A program made the position numbers and the translations under genes. Below are positions 1 through 8,850 of a stretch of DNA of 64,000 bases, in pieces (the stretch's first letter is position 1; each line of letters starts with the position of its first letter). The stretch is from Rheinheimera pacifica. Lineage in GTDB: Bacteria > Pseudomonadota > Gammaproteobacteria > Enterobacterales > Alteromonadaceae. Location of the stretch: NCBI RefSeq assembly GCF_024809855.1, contig NZ_JANUEM010000003.1:62001-126000 (forward strand), read 5' to 3'. The notes beneath the pieces were generated by a model. It had not been told where the DNA came from and ran no database searches. It saw only the letters and a program-made list of their open reading frames with translations.

Positions 1-748
1 GGTGCAGCGCATCCTGGGTAATATACGCCAGCGCGGTGCTTAGCCCTTGTATGGGCTGGCCTTTGTCGTAGTAGTTGCCGTTATGCCAGTTTGGATCTGT
101 TTTGATTGGGTAAGCCCAGCGCTCCAGTTTTACTGCGGCGTAGGCATCGATATAAGCACTGCCGATAACCGGAATTAAGCGCTCGACTTTGTCGGGGTAG
201 CGCACTGCCCATTCAATGGCCTGAAACGAGCCCATCGACGGGCCAATAACCGCATGCAATTTGCCAATGCCCAGGCTGTCGAGCAGGGCTTTTTGTACTT
301 CAACAAAATCACCGATGGTAACAACCGGAAAGCTTAACGCATAGGGTTTACCGGTAGCCGGGTTGGTGGTGGCCGGGCCTGTGGTAATTACGTTTGGGTC
401 AAACACATTGGCGTTTACCAGCGTATCGCTGCTTATCACGTAAAACTTATTGGTGTCTATCGCTTTACCGGGGCCGATAATGGCATCCCAGTAACCGGCG
501 GTATTGTTGTCTGTATGGTATTTACCGGCAGCATGGCTGGTGCCGGAAAAAAAATGGGTAATTAAGATCACGTTAGATTTATCGGCATTAAGCTGGCCAT
601 AAGCTTCCCAGCCGATATTGACTTGCGCAATAGTGTGGCCGTTTTCTGTGCTGAAGTTGTCTAGTGTAAAACGCTGCTTTTGCACCAGCATGGCGTGCAC
701 GCTGGCAGATACCATAACGCAGCAGAGTAAAATAAGCCTGATAAACAT
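1..748 (-). CDS. MetX-like secreted alpha/beta hydrolase (C-terminus beyond window)
   Basis: Translating the minus strand from the ATG at 748 gives 249 residues that run off the left edge. A GGAGG ribosome site lies 7 nt before this ATG. The first ~19 residues (MFIRLILLCCVMVSASVHA) look like a signal peptide. The body follows the homoserine O-acetyltransferase (MetX) pattern: THFFSGTSHAAG near the oxyanion region, WDAIIGPGKAIDT, TTGPATTNPATGKPY, and a nucleophile elbow GPSMGS followed by QAMEWAVRYPD. MetX itself is cytoplasmic, so the exported form suggests an acyl hydrolase or acyltransferase outside methionine synthesis. It starts 14 nt after the GntP-type permease stop and the Shine-Dalgarno abuts that stop, so the two are probably co-translated. 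The substrate is unknown, and the catalytic Asp and His lie outside the window. Confidence 0.8.
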   Translation of the reverse strand, partial: MFIRLILLCCVMVSASVHAMLVQKQRFTLDNFSTENGHTIAQVNIGWEAYGQLNADKSNVILITHFFSGTSHAAGKYHTDNNTAGYWDAIIGPGKAIDTNKFYVISSDTLVNANVFDPNVITTGPATTNPATGKPYALSFPVVTIGDFVEVQKALLDSLGIGKLHAVIGPSMGSFQAIEWAVRYPDKVERLIPVIGSAYIDAYAAVKLERWAYPIKTDPNWHNGNYYDKGQPIQGLSTALAYITQDALH

Positions 749-762
749 GGTGTTGCCTCCGG

Positions 763-2064
763 TTAAAACCACTGAAACAGCGCTATGGCCAGCATAGTGC
801 CCAGCACCGGCATCAGTACGCTGACAACCGCAACCGGCCAGTAGGCATTTTGATGGCTTTCACCACAGATAGCACGGATGGTAGTAACCACATAGCCGTT
901 ATGCGGCAGAGAATCGAGCGCGCCGGATGAAATAGCCACCACGCGGTGCAGTTGCTCGGCATCTACGCCGCGATCCAGATAATGCGGTGCAATTTCCGGC
1001 AGCGCAATAACCTGGCCGCCGGAAGCCGAGCCGGTTAACCCTGCTATGGCACTTACTGCCACGGCAGCACCGAGCAGCTCTGGCCCTGGCAGGTGAGTCA
1101 TATAATCTACTACGCTGCTAAAGGCCGGTGTGAGCTTGGCTACTGCCCCAAAACCGACGACTGCGGCAGTATTACCAATAGCCAGTAGGGCACCCAGTAC
1201 GCCTTCGTTGGTGGCTGCTGCCGGGTTGGCTAAAAAGCGGAAATTCAATAAATACAATGTGATTACGCCACCGGCCAGAGCAATAATTAATGCCGCCTGT
1301 TGCAGGCTGTCGTGCAGCAAAAACGAGGTTACCAGCACCACCAGTAACGGCAGCAAACCGGTTAGCCAATGCGGCAGGGGTTTATCACTTAATACCGGAT
1401 CGCTGCTACGGGCAGTAAACTGCTCGCCTTTGGCTACAGCAGATTTAATCATCCACATCAGGGTATAATAGCCAGCTACAGCCATAAACAGCGCCACAAT
1501 AATACTTACCTGCCAGCCGGCGTAAGGTGTGGTGCCAAGGTAGGGGATGGGGATCCAGTTTTGTATTTCCGGTGAGCCGGCCGATGTCATGGTAAAGGTT
1601 ACCGAGCCCAGCGCCAGCGCGGCAGGAATAAAGCGCCGTGGCAGGTTAGCGCCTTTAAACAGGCTTACTGCCATAGGGTAGGCTGAAAACGCCACCACAA
1701 ATAAGCTTACGCCGCCATAGGTTAATACGGCGCATGCCAGTACTATAGCCAGCACTGCGCGGGTATGGCCCAGCCGTTTAACAATAGCCAGCGCCACAGC
1801 GTCAGCAGCGCCGGTGTGCTCCATTAACTTGCCGAAGATAGAACCCAGTAAAAACATCAGAAACCAGGCGGCAACAAAACCGGCGAAACCAGACATATAT
1901 CCGTGCACAAAATCGGCTTTATCGGCCAGTTGCCAGAACGGAATGCCATTGGTTATTGCCACCAGCAATGCGCACAGGGGGGCGGTAATAAACAGGTTAA
2001 AGCCGCGCATTGTTAGTACTATCAGCAGGCCAAGCCCGGCCAGCAATCCGATAAGACTCAACAT
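763..2064 (-). CDS. GntP-family permease (gluconate/carboxylate:H+ symporter-like)
   Basis: This 433-residue protein is nearly all hydrophobic helices (about 12 membrane segments), the usual size for the GntP/ion-transporter superfamily. Typical features include a glycine-rich, helix-breaking loop near residue 110 (LTYGGVSLFVVAF), a TSAGSPEIQNWIP loop, and a C-terminal ALDSLPHNGYVVT motif like that of GntP/CitMHS carriers. Family members import gluconate or other hydroxy-acids with protons across the inner membrane. AAGGAT precedes the ATG. It is the first gene of a two-gene unit with the MetX-like hydrolase and is transcribed away from a TonB receptor across a ~157-bp shared promoter region. 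A coherent reading is outer-membrane uptake, periplasmic hydrolysis and inner-membrane import of an organic acid ester; that part is inference. Confidence 0.82.
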   Translation of the reverse strand: MLSLIGLLAGLGLLIVLTMRGFNLFITAPLCALLVAITNGIPFWQLADKADFVHGYMSGFAGFVAAWFLMFLLGSIFGKLMEHTGAADAVALAIVKRLGHTRAVLAIVLACAVLTYGGVSLFVVAFSAYPMAVSLFKGANLPRRFIPAALALGSVTFTMTSAGSPEIQNWIPIPYLGTTPYAGWQVSIIVALFMAVAGYYTLMWMIKSAVAKGEQFTARSSDPVLSDKPLPHWLTGLLPLLVVLVTSFLLHDSLQQAALIIALAGGVITLYLLNFRFLANPAAATNEGVLGALLAIGNTAAVVGFGAVAKLTPAFSSVVDYMTHLPGPELLGAAVAVSAIAGLTGSASGGQVIALPEIAPHYLDRGVDAEQLHRVVAISSGALDSLPHNGYVVTTIRAICGESHQNAYWPVAVVSVLMPVLGTMLAIALFQWF

Positions 2065-2221
2065 CTTGTTATCCTTATTATCAGTTTCAGTTAGTCTGAT
2101 ACAGGACAGCGGGCATCACCATAGTACTAAGGTACAGGTTAAAAATTCTGCGTTTAGGCCTACAGTAAAGCTGCATAAATAATTACAAGATGATGTGAAA
2201 TCAAACAGCAGGAGAGCCAAG

Positions 2222-4471
2222 ATGGCCAATAACTATAATAGCGATGCACAGCACAAGTTTAGCCGCACCCTACTTAAACCCAGCTTAGTTGCACTGGCGA
2301 TCAGCAGCTGCTTTGCCACCGGCGCTCTGGCACAGGAAACGGCCACAGAGGCCGATGCTGAAATTAAACTGGAGCGCATCGAGGTTACTGCCCGGCGCAC
2401 AGTAGAAAACCTGCAGACCGTACCGGTTGCGGTAACGTCTTTGGGTGAAGAAGAACTGGCACAGCGCGGTATGGACAACATTACTGCTGTGGCGCAGTTT
2501 TCACCTAACACCACATTGCAGGTATCGCGCGGTACCAACAGCACCCTTACTGCTTATATCCGTGGTATTGGCCAGCAGGATCCATTATGGGGTTTTGAAC
2601 CCGGCGTCGGTATTTATATTGACGACGTATACATGGCACGGCCACAAGGTGCAGCGCTGGATGTATACGACGTTGAACGCATAGAAGTACTGCGCGGCCC
2701 GCAGGGTACCCTGTATGGCCGTAATACTATTGGTGGTGCGGTAAAATATGTGACCAAGCAACTGACCGGCGATAACGAATTTGCCGTGCGCGGCACCGTT
2801 GGCACAAAAAACCAGCGTGACCTGAAAATTTCCGGCCAGACTGGCCTGAGCGACAATGTGTTTATCAGCGGTGCCTTTGCCACCTTTAACCGTGATGGTT
2901 TTGGTAAGTTTTTAAATACCGGCGATGACAACTACAACAAAGAATTGATGACAGGCCGCGTAAGCCTGCAGTGGAATGTGACTGACCGTTTCCGCATGGT
3001 GCTAAACGCAGATAAAACGGTAGATGATTCAAACCCGCGCGGAGGTTTTAGGCTATTCCCCAGTGCACTGGCACCAACAGATGCTGTGCCTGGCAGTGTA
3101 TATGATGCCAATATCAGCATGCCGGTAACCAATAAGGTAGAAACGGAAGGCCAGTCTATTACCATGACGCTGGATTTGTCTGATAACTGGACGCTGAAAT
3201 CGGTTACTGCGCGGCGCGAGGGTGTAACCGATACCAATATCGACTTTGACTCTACCAGCTTTCCAACACTGGATATTCCGGCGTTTTATGAAGACACCCA
3301 GGTATCGCAAGAGCTGCAGCTGTTATATAGCGACGATAAGCTCAAAGTAGCATCCGGCCTGTATTATTACGACGGCGAAGCCTGTGGTGCCTTTGGCCAG
3401 GTAGTGTACGGCTTAAGCACCACTGAAAATGGCGGTTGCGTGCAAACTGACAGTATCGCCGCTTATGCCCAGGGTACTTATCAGCTGGATGATAAATGGT
3501 CATTAACCTTTGGTGGCCGTTATACCAAAGATGATAAAGACGCCAGCGTGTACCGCTATGTTTATGCCGGTTATAAATTCCCGCGGGATAATGATGGCGT
3601 TTACCTGTCTACCCAAACCGAATTTACCGGCAGTGAAAGCTTTAGCCATTTCTCGCCGCGTGTGGGCGCTGAATATCAGTACAGCCGCGATCTGATGTTG
3701 TACGGTAGCTACACCAACGGTTTTAAATCCGGTGGTTTTGATATGCGCGCCAACCAGTCTATCAACCCAGATGCTGACGAACCGTATCAGGAAGAAACCG
3801 TAGATACCTTTGAACTGGGTATGAAAAGCGAGTGGTTTAATCAGCGTTTACGCTTAAATGCGGCGGTATTTATGTCATCTTACGATGATATGCAGGTTAC
3901 TGTGCAGCGCTCGGTTGAAACTGCGCCCGGTGTGGTTACGGTAGCCTCACAGGTATTAAACGCTGCCAGTGCCGATATTAACGGCGTAGAACTTGAAGCG
4001 CAGTTTGCAGTAAGCCGTAATTTCGATTTAAGCATGATAGTAGGCTATGTAGATGCCAGCTTTAATAAAGTAGAGTTTTTTGACCCGAACCAGCAGCAGG
4101 TGGTGGATGTATCAAACGTTTGGGCTTTTGCCAATACGCCGGAACTCACCGCAACCCTGGCTGGTAAATACAGTATTGCGACTGAAATCGGTGAGTTTGT
4201 TATTACAGCCAATATGGCGCACCGCAGCGAAACCCAGATCTTTGAAGTACCGTCAATGCTGGATTACGGCGGTTACACGGTATTTAATGCCGGTGTGAAC
4301 TGGTATTCAAACGATGGCCACTGGGATGTGTCGTTACAGGGTAAAAATCTGGGAGACAAACAAGCGCGTATTGCCGGTTATAACTTTGCCGGTGCTGCAC
4401 TGGATAACTCGGTACTGGGTTTTTATATTGACCCGCGTACTGTTAGCCTGAGCGTTGGTTACCGTTTTTAA
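2222..4471 (+). CDS. TonB-dependent outer membrane receptor
   Basis: The reading frame can be opened at a GTG at 2195, but the ATG at 2222 has AGGAG 7 nt upstream and is preferred, giving 749 residues. A signal peptide ends near FATGALAQ. The plug domain is clear: a short segment resembling a TonB box (IERIEVTARR), NLQTVPVAVT, then GIGQQDP, YIDDVYMARPQG, IEVLRGPQGTLYGRNTIGGA. The rest is a 22-strand-type barrel ending in the outer-membrane signature GYRF. The plug sequence is of the general siderophore/small-molecule receptor class (IroN/CirA/FecA-like in databases), not the carbohydrate class seen at 13 and 45 kb. It is divergent from the GntP permease and MetX-like hydrolase, so its ligand may be the compound they handle; the ligand cannot be told from sequence. 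Confidence 0.9.
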   Translation: MANNYNSDAQHKFSRTLLKPSLVALAISSCFATGALAQETATEADAEIKLERIEVTARRTVENLQTVPVAVTSLGEEELAQRGMDNITAVAQFSPNTTLQVSRGTNSTLTAYIRGIGQQDPLWGFEPGVGIYIDDVYMARPQGAALDVYDVERIEVLRGPQGTLYGRNTIGGAVKYVTKQLTGDNEFAVRGTVGTKNQRDLKISGQTGLSDNVFISGAFATFNRDGFGKFLNTGDDNYNKELMTGRVSLQWNVTDRFRMVLNADKTVDDSNPRGGFRLFPSALAPTDAVPGSVYDANISMPVTNKVETEGQSITMTLDLSDNWTLKSVTARREGVTDTNIDFDSTSFPTLDIPAFYEDTQVSQELQLLYSDDKLKVASGLYYYDGEACGAFGQVVYGLSTTENGGCVQTDSIAAYAQGTYQLDDKWSLTFGGRYTKDDKDASVYRYVYAGYKFPRDNDGVYLSTQTEFTGSESFSHFSPRVGAEYQYSRDLMLYGSYTNGFKSGGFDMRANQSINPDADEPYQEETVDTFELGMKSEWFNQRLRLNAAVFMSSYDDMQVTVQRSVETAPGVVTVASQVLNAASADINGVELEAQFAVSRNFDLSMIVGYVDASFNKVEFFDPNQQQVVDVSNVWAFANTPELTATLAGKYSIATEIGEFVITANMAHRSETQIFEVPSMLDYGGYTVFNAGVNWYSNDGHWDVSLQGKNLGDKQARIAGYNFAGAALDNSVLGFYIDPRTVSLSVGYRF

Positions 4472-4513
4472 ATTGTATCGCCAAACTATCTGAAAACGCA
4501 GATAGGACGGATA

Positions 4514-4641
4514 TATACCCAATGAATTTCAAGATGCACGTAGGCGGCAAGTGATTGAATCCCCATGAGCATAGCAACACTATGTGATTGGGGTGAGTGA
4601 GCGCAGCCAACAACCGTGCATCTTGAAAGACGAAGGGTATA
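4514..4641. repeat. ERIC-type repeat (intergenic imperfect palindrome, 128 bp)
   Basis: The stretch opens with TATACCC and closes with GGGTATA, and the two halves pair over most of their length (TTTCAAGATGCACG against CGTGCATCTTGAAA). The centre carries the ERIC core: TTGAATCCCCATGAGC on one side and GTGATTGGGGTGAGTG on the other, close to the binding regions of the classic ERIC1R and ERIC2 primers. The length of 128 bp matches the canonical ~127-bp enterobacterial repetitive intergenic consensus. It lies between the receptor stop and the response regulator start, so it would be transcribed in the leader of the latter or the trailer of the former. It has no coding capacity. Confidence 0.88.
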
Positions 4642-4650
4642 AAATGCTTG

Positions 4651-4668
4651 CCGGGGCGAAAGCCCCGG
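4651..4668 (+). other. GC-rich hairpin with GNRA-type tetraloop
   Basis: CCGGGGC, a GAAA loop and GCCCCGG form a perfect 7-bp stem just after the ERIC element and 37 nt before the response regulator ATG. There is no following T-run, so it is a poor intrinsic terminator. It could stabilise a transcript end or act in the leader. Confidence 0.5.
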
Positions 4669-4705
4669 TACATTATGAAGGGCCAAAAGGCTCTGAACCG
4701 GACTT

Positions 4706-5353
4706 ATGATTGCTTTAATTGCTGACGACCACCCGTTGTTTCGCGTAGCGCTATCGCAGGCCTGCGCCAATATTCTTGGCAGTGACGCCCTGCTGTTGCA
4801 GGCGCAAAACATGCAACAACTCTGGCCCTTGCTAAGGGCACACCCTGACACCAACTTTATTTTTCTCGACTTAAAAATGCCCGGCTCAGACGGTTTTACC
4901 GGTTTAAGCGCACTGCGCACAGAATACCCTGACGTACCGGTTATTATGGTATCGGCAGAAGAAAACCCGGTCATTATCCGCCAGGCACTAACCTTAGGTG
5001 CAGCGGCTTATATTCCTAAATCAGCACCGCTGGAGCTGTTGTCTGAAGCCATAGCAGCGGTGCTAAACGGCGACAACTGGTTGCCTGCCGAACTGGAGCA
5101 GGATGTACGCAACGCCAAACCGCTTATTGATGAAGATTTTGCCCATCGCCTGGAGCAGCTTACCCCACAGCAGTTTCGGGTGCTAAAAATGATTGCCGAC
5201 GGCCTGCTGAATAAGCAAATTGCTTTTGAAATGAACGTGCAGGAAACCACCATTAAGCAGCATGTATCAGCCATTTTGCGCAAACTTAACGTTAATAACC
5301 GCACCCTGGCCGGTATTATGTTTGAAAAACTGAAACTACCAGAAAGTGTTTAA
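4706..5353 (+). CDS. crbR: LuxR/NarL-type response regulator, CrbR/ErdR-like
   Basis: A 215-residue two-domain regulator. Residues 1-120 are a receiver domain: acidic pocket D7/D8, phospho-acceptor D55 in FLDLKMPG, the switch residue in VSAEE, and the conserved lysine in PKSA. Residues ~147-210 are a LuxR-type helix-turn-helix (LTPQQFRVLKMIADGLLNKQIA ... TTIKQHVSAILRKL). It faces the hybrid kinase tail-to-tail with a 4-bp overlap of the two stop regions. CrbS/CrbR (MxtR/ErdR in Pseudomonas) pairs an SSS-transporter kinase with exactly this class of regulator and controls acetyl-CoA synthetase and other acetate or short-chain carbon genes. Neighbourhood and domain match support that role; orthology itself is inference. 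Transcription would cross the ERIC repeat. Confidence 0.82.
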   Translation: MIALIADDHPLFRVALSQACANILGSDALLLQAQNMQQLWPLLRAHPDTNFIFLDLKMPGSDGFTGLSALRTEYPDVPVIMVSAEENPVIIRQALTLGAAAYIPKSAPLELLSEAIAAVLNGDNWLPAELEQDVRNAKPLIDEDFAHRLEQLTPQQFRVLKMIADGLLNKQIAFEMNVQETTIKQHVSAILRKLNVNNRTLAGIMFEKLKLPESV

Positions 5354-8300
5354 CGCAATAAACGCTGGAACAGTTTTTTCAACGCTACCGGTTTAAGTGG
5401 TTTGAGTAAAAAGTAATAACCGGCGTTTAATGCTGTTTCGCGAATGTGTTCATTATGATCAGCCGAGTGAATAATCACCGGTACATTAACGGCGAAATGT
5501 GCCGCCAGCTGCGCAGCAACTTCTACGCCGGTGGCGTTATTGTCTAAATGATAATCAAACAATAGTAAGTCGGGCTTCAGGCCGTGTTGCAATGCCTGCA
5601 GGGCTTCGGCTGGCTGGCCTATGGCAGTAACGGCAATATTCCAGCTGCGCAGCAATTCTGCTACCGCTGAGCGTAACTGGGGTTCGTTATCCAGCAGTAA
5701 TACTGTTTTACCGGTAAAGCTGGCGCTGATTTCTTGCTGAGTTTTAGCGGCAATAACGGCAACTGGTGCCTGGGTGACCGGTACTGTCAGGCTAAAACAG
5801 CTGCCTTTGCCCGGCACTGATTGCAAGGTTAACGGGTGGCCTAAAATAGTGCTGATACGCCTTGCTATCGCCAGGCCCAGCCCGAGACCTTTGTGATCCT
5901 GCTGTTCACCTTGCTGAAACTCTTCAAAAATACGTTGCTGATCCTGTATTGCGATGCCGACACCGGTATCCATAACGCAAATTTGCACAGCGCTGCCGCG
6001 CCGCTTTATGCCCAGCAATACTTTGCCGCTTTGGGTGTAGCGTATGGCATTAGATAACAGGTTTTGCACCACCCGCTTTAATAGTTTACGGTCGGTACTT
6101 ACCGCCAGTTTTGCTGGCCGGTAGTGCAGTGACAAGCCTTTTTCCTGTGCCAGAACGCCGGCGTCTTTGGCGATGTCATCCAGCAGTGCCTCTATAGTTA
6201 CCGGCTGGTGATGGGCACTGATCACGCCCGAATCAAGTTTAGTTAGTTCTAAAATGGCACCGAGTAGCTCTTCGGCAGAATTTAAAGAACTGATCAGGTT
6301 CTGGCTAAGTTGTTTAAGCTCGGGCTCGGTTTGTTTGTCGCGCAGCAGGCTGGCAAACAGGGCGGAGGCGTTAAATGGCTGCATTAAGTCGTGGCTGGCG
6401 GCGGCAAAAAAGCGGGTTTTCGCCTGTGTAGCGGCTTCAATCTTTTGCTGTGCCTGCTGCAACTGCTGGTTAAGTTGTTGCAGGGCCTGGGTGCGCTCTG
6501 TTACGCGTTGCTCTAATTGCTGCTGGGTGTCGATAAAAGCACTGACATCGCTGTATGTGGTAACAAAGCCTCCGCCGGGCAGCGGGTTACCCTGCATTTC
6601 CAGTACACGGCCATCCTGCTGGCGGCGCTGAAATTTATAGGCGCTGCCTTGCCTGAGGTAGCTAAGCCGTTTGTTAATTTCGGCTTCTATGTCCTGGCTG
6701 TCGATCAGGCCGCGCTGCAGATTAAAGCGAATAACATCGGCTACCGGGCGGCCAACTTCTACCAGTGCTGGCGGGTAGCTGAACATATCAATATAGCGTT
6801 GGTTCCAGGCTATCAGACGCAGATCGGCATCGACTACGCTGATACCCTGGCTGATATTGTCGATGGTGGATCGCAGCAGCGCCTGATTAAACTGAAATAC
6901 CTGGCTGGCCTCGTCAACAAAACGGGCGACCGATTCCAGCGGCAATGCAGCATGGCGGCCACTGGCGTCCATAATCAGCCGCATGGACGCGCCACCAACA
7001 ACAGCGGCTAAACTGCGTTCGGCGGCTTGCAGTAAATTGGCCGGTGCCAGTTGTTGCAGAGTGTTTGGGTCTTTTAAATTACGCTGTAGCAGGCGACGGG
7101 CTTCTTTTTCTCCGGCAAAGCGTTTTACCAGCAGGTAGCAATCCTGCACGCTGAGGTTAAGTGGCCTGGCGTTGTGCTGGGTAAGCTGGGTACGTAAAAA
7201 GCGGCCGCTTTCCAGCCATTCGCCCACCCGGGTGGTGCTAAAACGGCTGACTAACAACACTAACAGGCAATTTACTGTCAGGCTGATCAGTACGCCAAGG
7301 CTAATCATATCAATATTTAAACCGAGCATTTTTTGCGGTGCCAGCAGGCCGATACCAAAAGGCCCCTGTGTTAACCACTGATTGCCCAGTAAACCGGCCC
7401 GGCTGAGTTCAGGCAGTAAAATAATATAAGCCCACACCAGTGCACCGCCGCACAAACCGGCAATAGCACCCTGACGGTTAATATTGCGGCTGAGCAAACC
7501 AAGGATTAGCGCCGGGGCGAGTTGTGCTACCAGAGCAAAGGCGGTTAAACCCAATTGAGCCAGCCCGGTTTCAGTGCCAATCCAGCGGTAATACCCATAA
7601 CCCAGTGCCATAACCGCCAGCATGGCAATACGGCGCAGGGTTGAAATTTTTATGTGGCCGGCCGCTGCCGCCTGGCGCGCCGGAGTGCGGTAAAGCAGCG
7701 GTGCCAGCAGTTCGTTGGTGATCATAATGCCCAGCACCACAGTGGCGACTACCACCATACTGGTTGCGGCAGAAAAGCCACCCAGATAAGCCAGCAAGGC
7801 GATATCGGTGCGCTGTGCCGCCAGTGGCAATTGCAGCACCACTAGATCGATATTGGCATTGCTGCCCAGTAACATTACGCCGGCCAGCGCCAGCGGCAGG
7901 GTAAACATACCCATTAACAACAGATAAAGCGGGAAAATCCAGCGGGCGCTGCGTAAATGCCCCAGATGCTGGTTTTCCACAAAGGTAACGTGAAACTGCC
8001 GTGGCAAACACAAGGTAGCGGCAAACCCCAGTATTACGTGCAGCCAGTACGTATGGGCTGGCAGGGCCTGTTGTTGCACCTGTTGCACCGCCGGGCTGAG
8101 CGCGGCCAGTTGGAAAATCTGGCCGATACCATCGTACATGCCCCAGAGTACAAAAGCGCCAATAGCCAGCAGGGCCAGCAATTTAACCAGCGATTCAAAG
8201 GCGATGGCGGTCATCAGGCCGGGGTTGGGTTGGTGGGCTTTGGCGCTTTTGCTGACAAACAACAGCGCAAATACCGCCATCCACAAGCAGACATATAGCC

Positions 8301-8805
8301 CGGTATCGCTGTACCAGGCCAGGCCGGGTGTGCTGCCAACCAGGGTATTAATACTGGTAGATACCGCATGCAGCTGCAGTGCAATATAGGGTACCGTAGA
8401 CATTAACAGAATAAGTGTGGTGATCACCGCCAGGCTACGCGAATGGCCAAAACGGGTGGCAATAAAGTCGGCAACCGAGGTGATACGGTAACGGCGGCAA
8501 GCAATAGCGATGCGGGCAATAAGCTTAAAGCCAAACCAGAACAGAATAAAAGAGCCGATATAGGTAGGTGGCATCCACCAGCCGTTTACGGCGGCCTGAG
8601 CAGTAACACCATAAAACGCCCACGACGTACAATAAATAGACAACGCAAAGCTAAACACCCAGGGTGCCAGCGGGTGTTTACTGTTAATACGCCGGCCAAA
8701 GCGGCCCACGCTGAATAAAATTAACAGGTAAACTAACGAAAGCGCAGCAATGGTGCCAAGCCCAATGCTGCTGCCGTTTAGCATCATAAGTTCAGGCGCT
8801 GCCAT
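5350..8805 (-). CDS. crbS: SSS-transporter/PAS hybrid histidine kinase, CrbS-like
   Basis: 1151 residues. Residues ~12-525 form a 13-helix sodium:solute symporter (SLC5) module. This is followed by a ~530-630 linker (probably the STAC region), a PAS domain (~640-755), a coiled coil rich in Gln (760-795), a HisKA domain with H805 in ASHDLMQP, an HATPase domain (N-box N915/N919, DTGVG around 946, GLGLGLA around 974), and a C-terminal receiver with D1039, phospho-acceptor D1084 in FDYHLD and K1135. This architecture is that of CrbS/MxtR/NahK-group sensors, which couple uptake or sensing of acetate-like substrates to a LuxR regulator. No clear Shine-Dalgarno precedes the ATG at 8805; in-frame ATGs at 8787 and 8784 are alternatives. 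bdhA ends 45 bp upstream on the same strand, so read-through is possible. Confidence 0.88.
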   Translation of the reverse strand: MAAPELMMLNGSSIGLGTIAALSLVYLLILFSVGRFGRRINSKHPLAPWVFSFALSIYCTSWAFYGVTAQAAVNGWWMPPTYIGSFILFWFGFKLIARIAIACRRYRITSVADFIATRFGHSRSLAVITTLILLMSTVPYIALQLHAVSTSINTLVGSTPGLAWYSDTGLYVCLWMAVFALLFVSKSAKAHQPNPGLMTAIAFESLVKLLALLAIGAFVLWGMYDGIGQIFQLAALSPAVQQVQQQALPAHTYWLHVILGFAATLCLPRQFHVTFVENQHLGHLRSARWIFPLYLLLMGMFTLPLALAGVMLLGSNANIDLVVLQLPLAAQRTDIALLAYLGGFSAATSMVVVATVVLGIMITNELLAPLLYRTPARQAAAAGHIKISTLRRIAMLAVMALGYGYYRWIGTETGLAQLGLTAFALVAQLAPALILGLLSRNINRQGAIAGLCGGALVWAYIILLPELSRAGLLGNQWLTQGPFGIGLLAPQKMLGLNIDMISLGVLISLTVNCLLVLLVSRFSTTRVGEWLESGRFLRTQLTQHNARPLNLSVQDCYLLVKRFAGEKEARRLLQRNLKDPNTLQQLAPANLLQAAERSLAAVVGGASMRLIMDASGRHAALPLESVARFVDEASQVFQFNQALLRSTIDNISQGISVVDADLRLIAWNQRYIDMFSYPPALVEVGRPVADVIRFNLQRGLIDSQDIEAEINKRLSYLRQGSAYKFQRRQQDGRVLEMQGNPLPGGGFVTTYSDVSAFIDTQQQLEQRVTERTQALQQLNQQLQQAQQKIEAATQAKTRFFAAASHDLMQPFNASALFASLLRDKQTEPELKQLSQNLISSLNSAEELLGAILELTKLDSGVISAHHQPVTIEALLDDIAKDAGVLAQEKGLSLHYRPAKLAVSTDRKLLKRVVQNLLSNAIRYTQSGKVLLGIKRRGSAVQICVMDTGVGIAIQDQQRIFEEFQQGEQQDHKGLGLGLAIARRISTILGHPLTLQSVPGKGSCFSLTVPVTQAPVAVIAAKTQQEISASFTGKTVLLLDNEPQLRSAVAELLRSWNIAVTAIGQPAEALQALQHGLKPDLLLFDYHLDNNATGVEVAAQLAAHFAVNVPVIIHSADHNEHIRETALNAGYYFLLKPLKPVALKKLFQRLLR

Positions 8806-8850
8806 CAGAAAACGTTATGTGCGGATTGTGCCCGAGTTTTCAGCATTGAG

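Noticed and set aside
6254-7011. Long plus-strand frames opposite the hybrid kinase
   Set aside because: They are shadows of a strongly coding opposite strand with no independent protein features.
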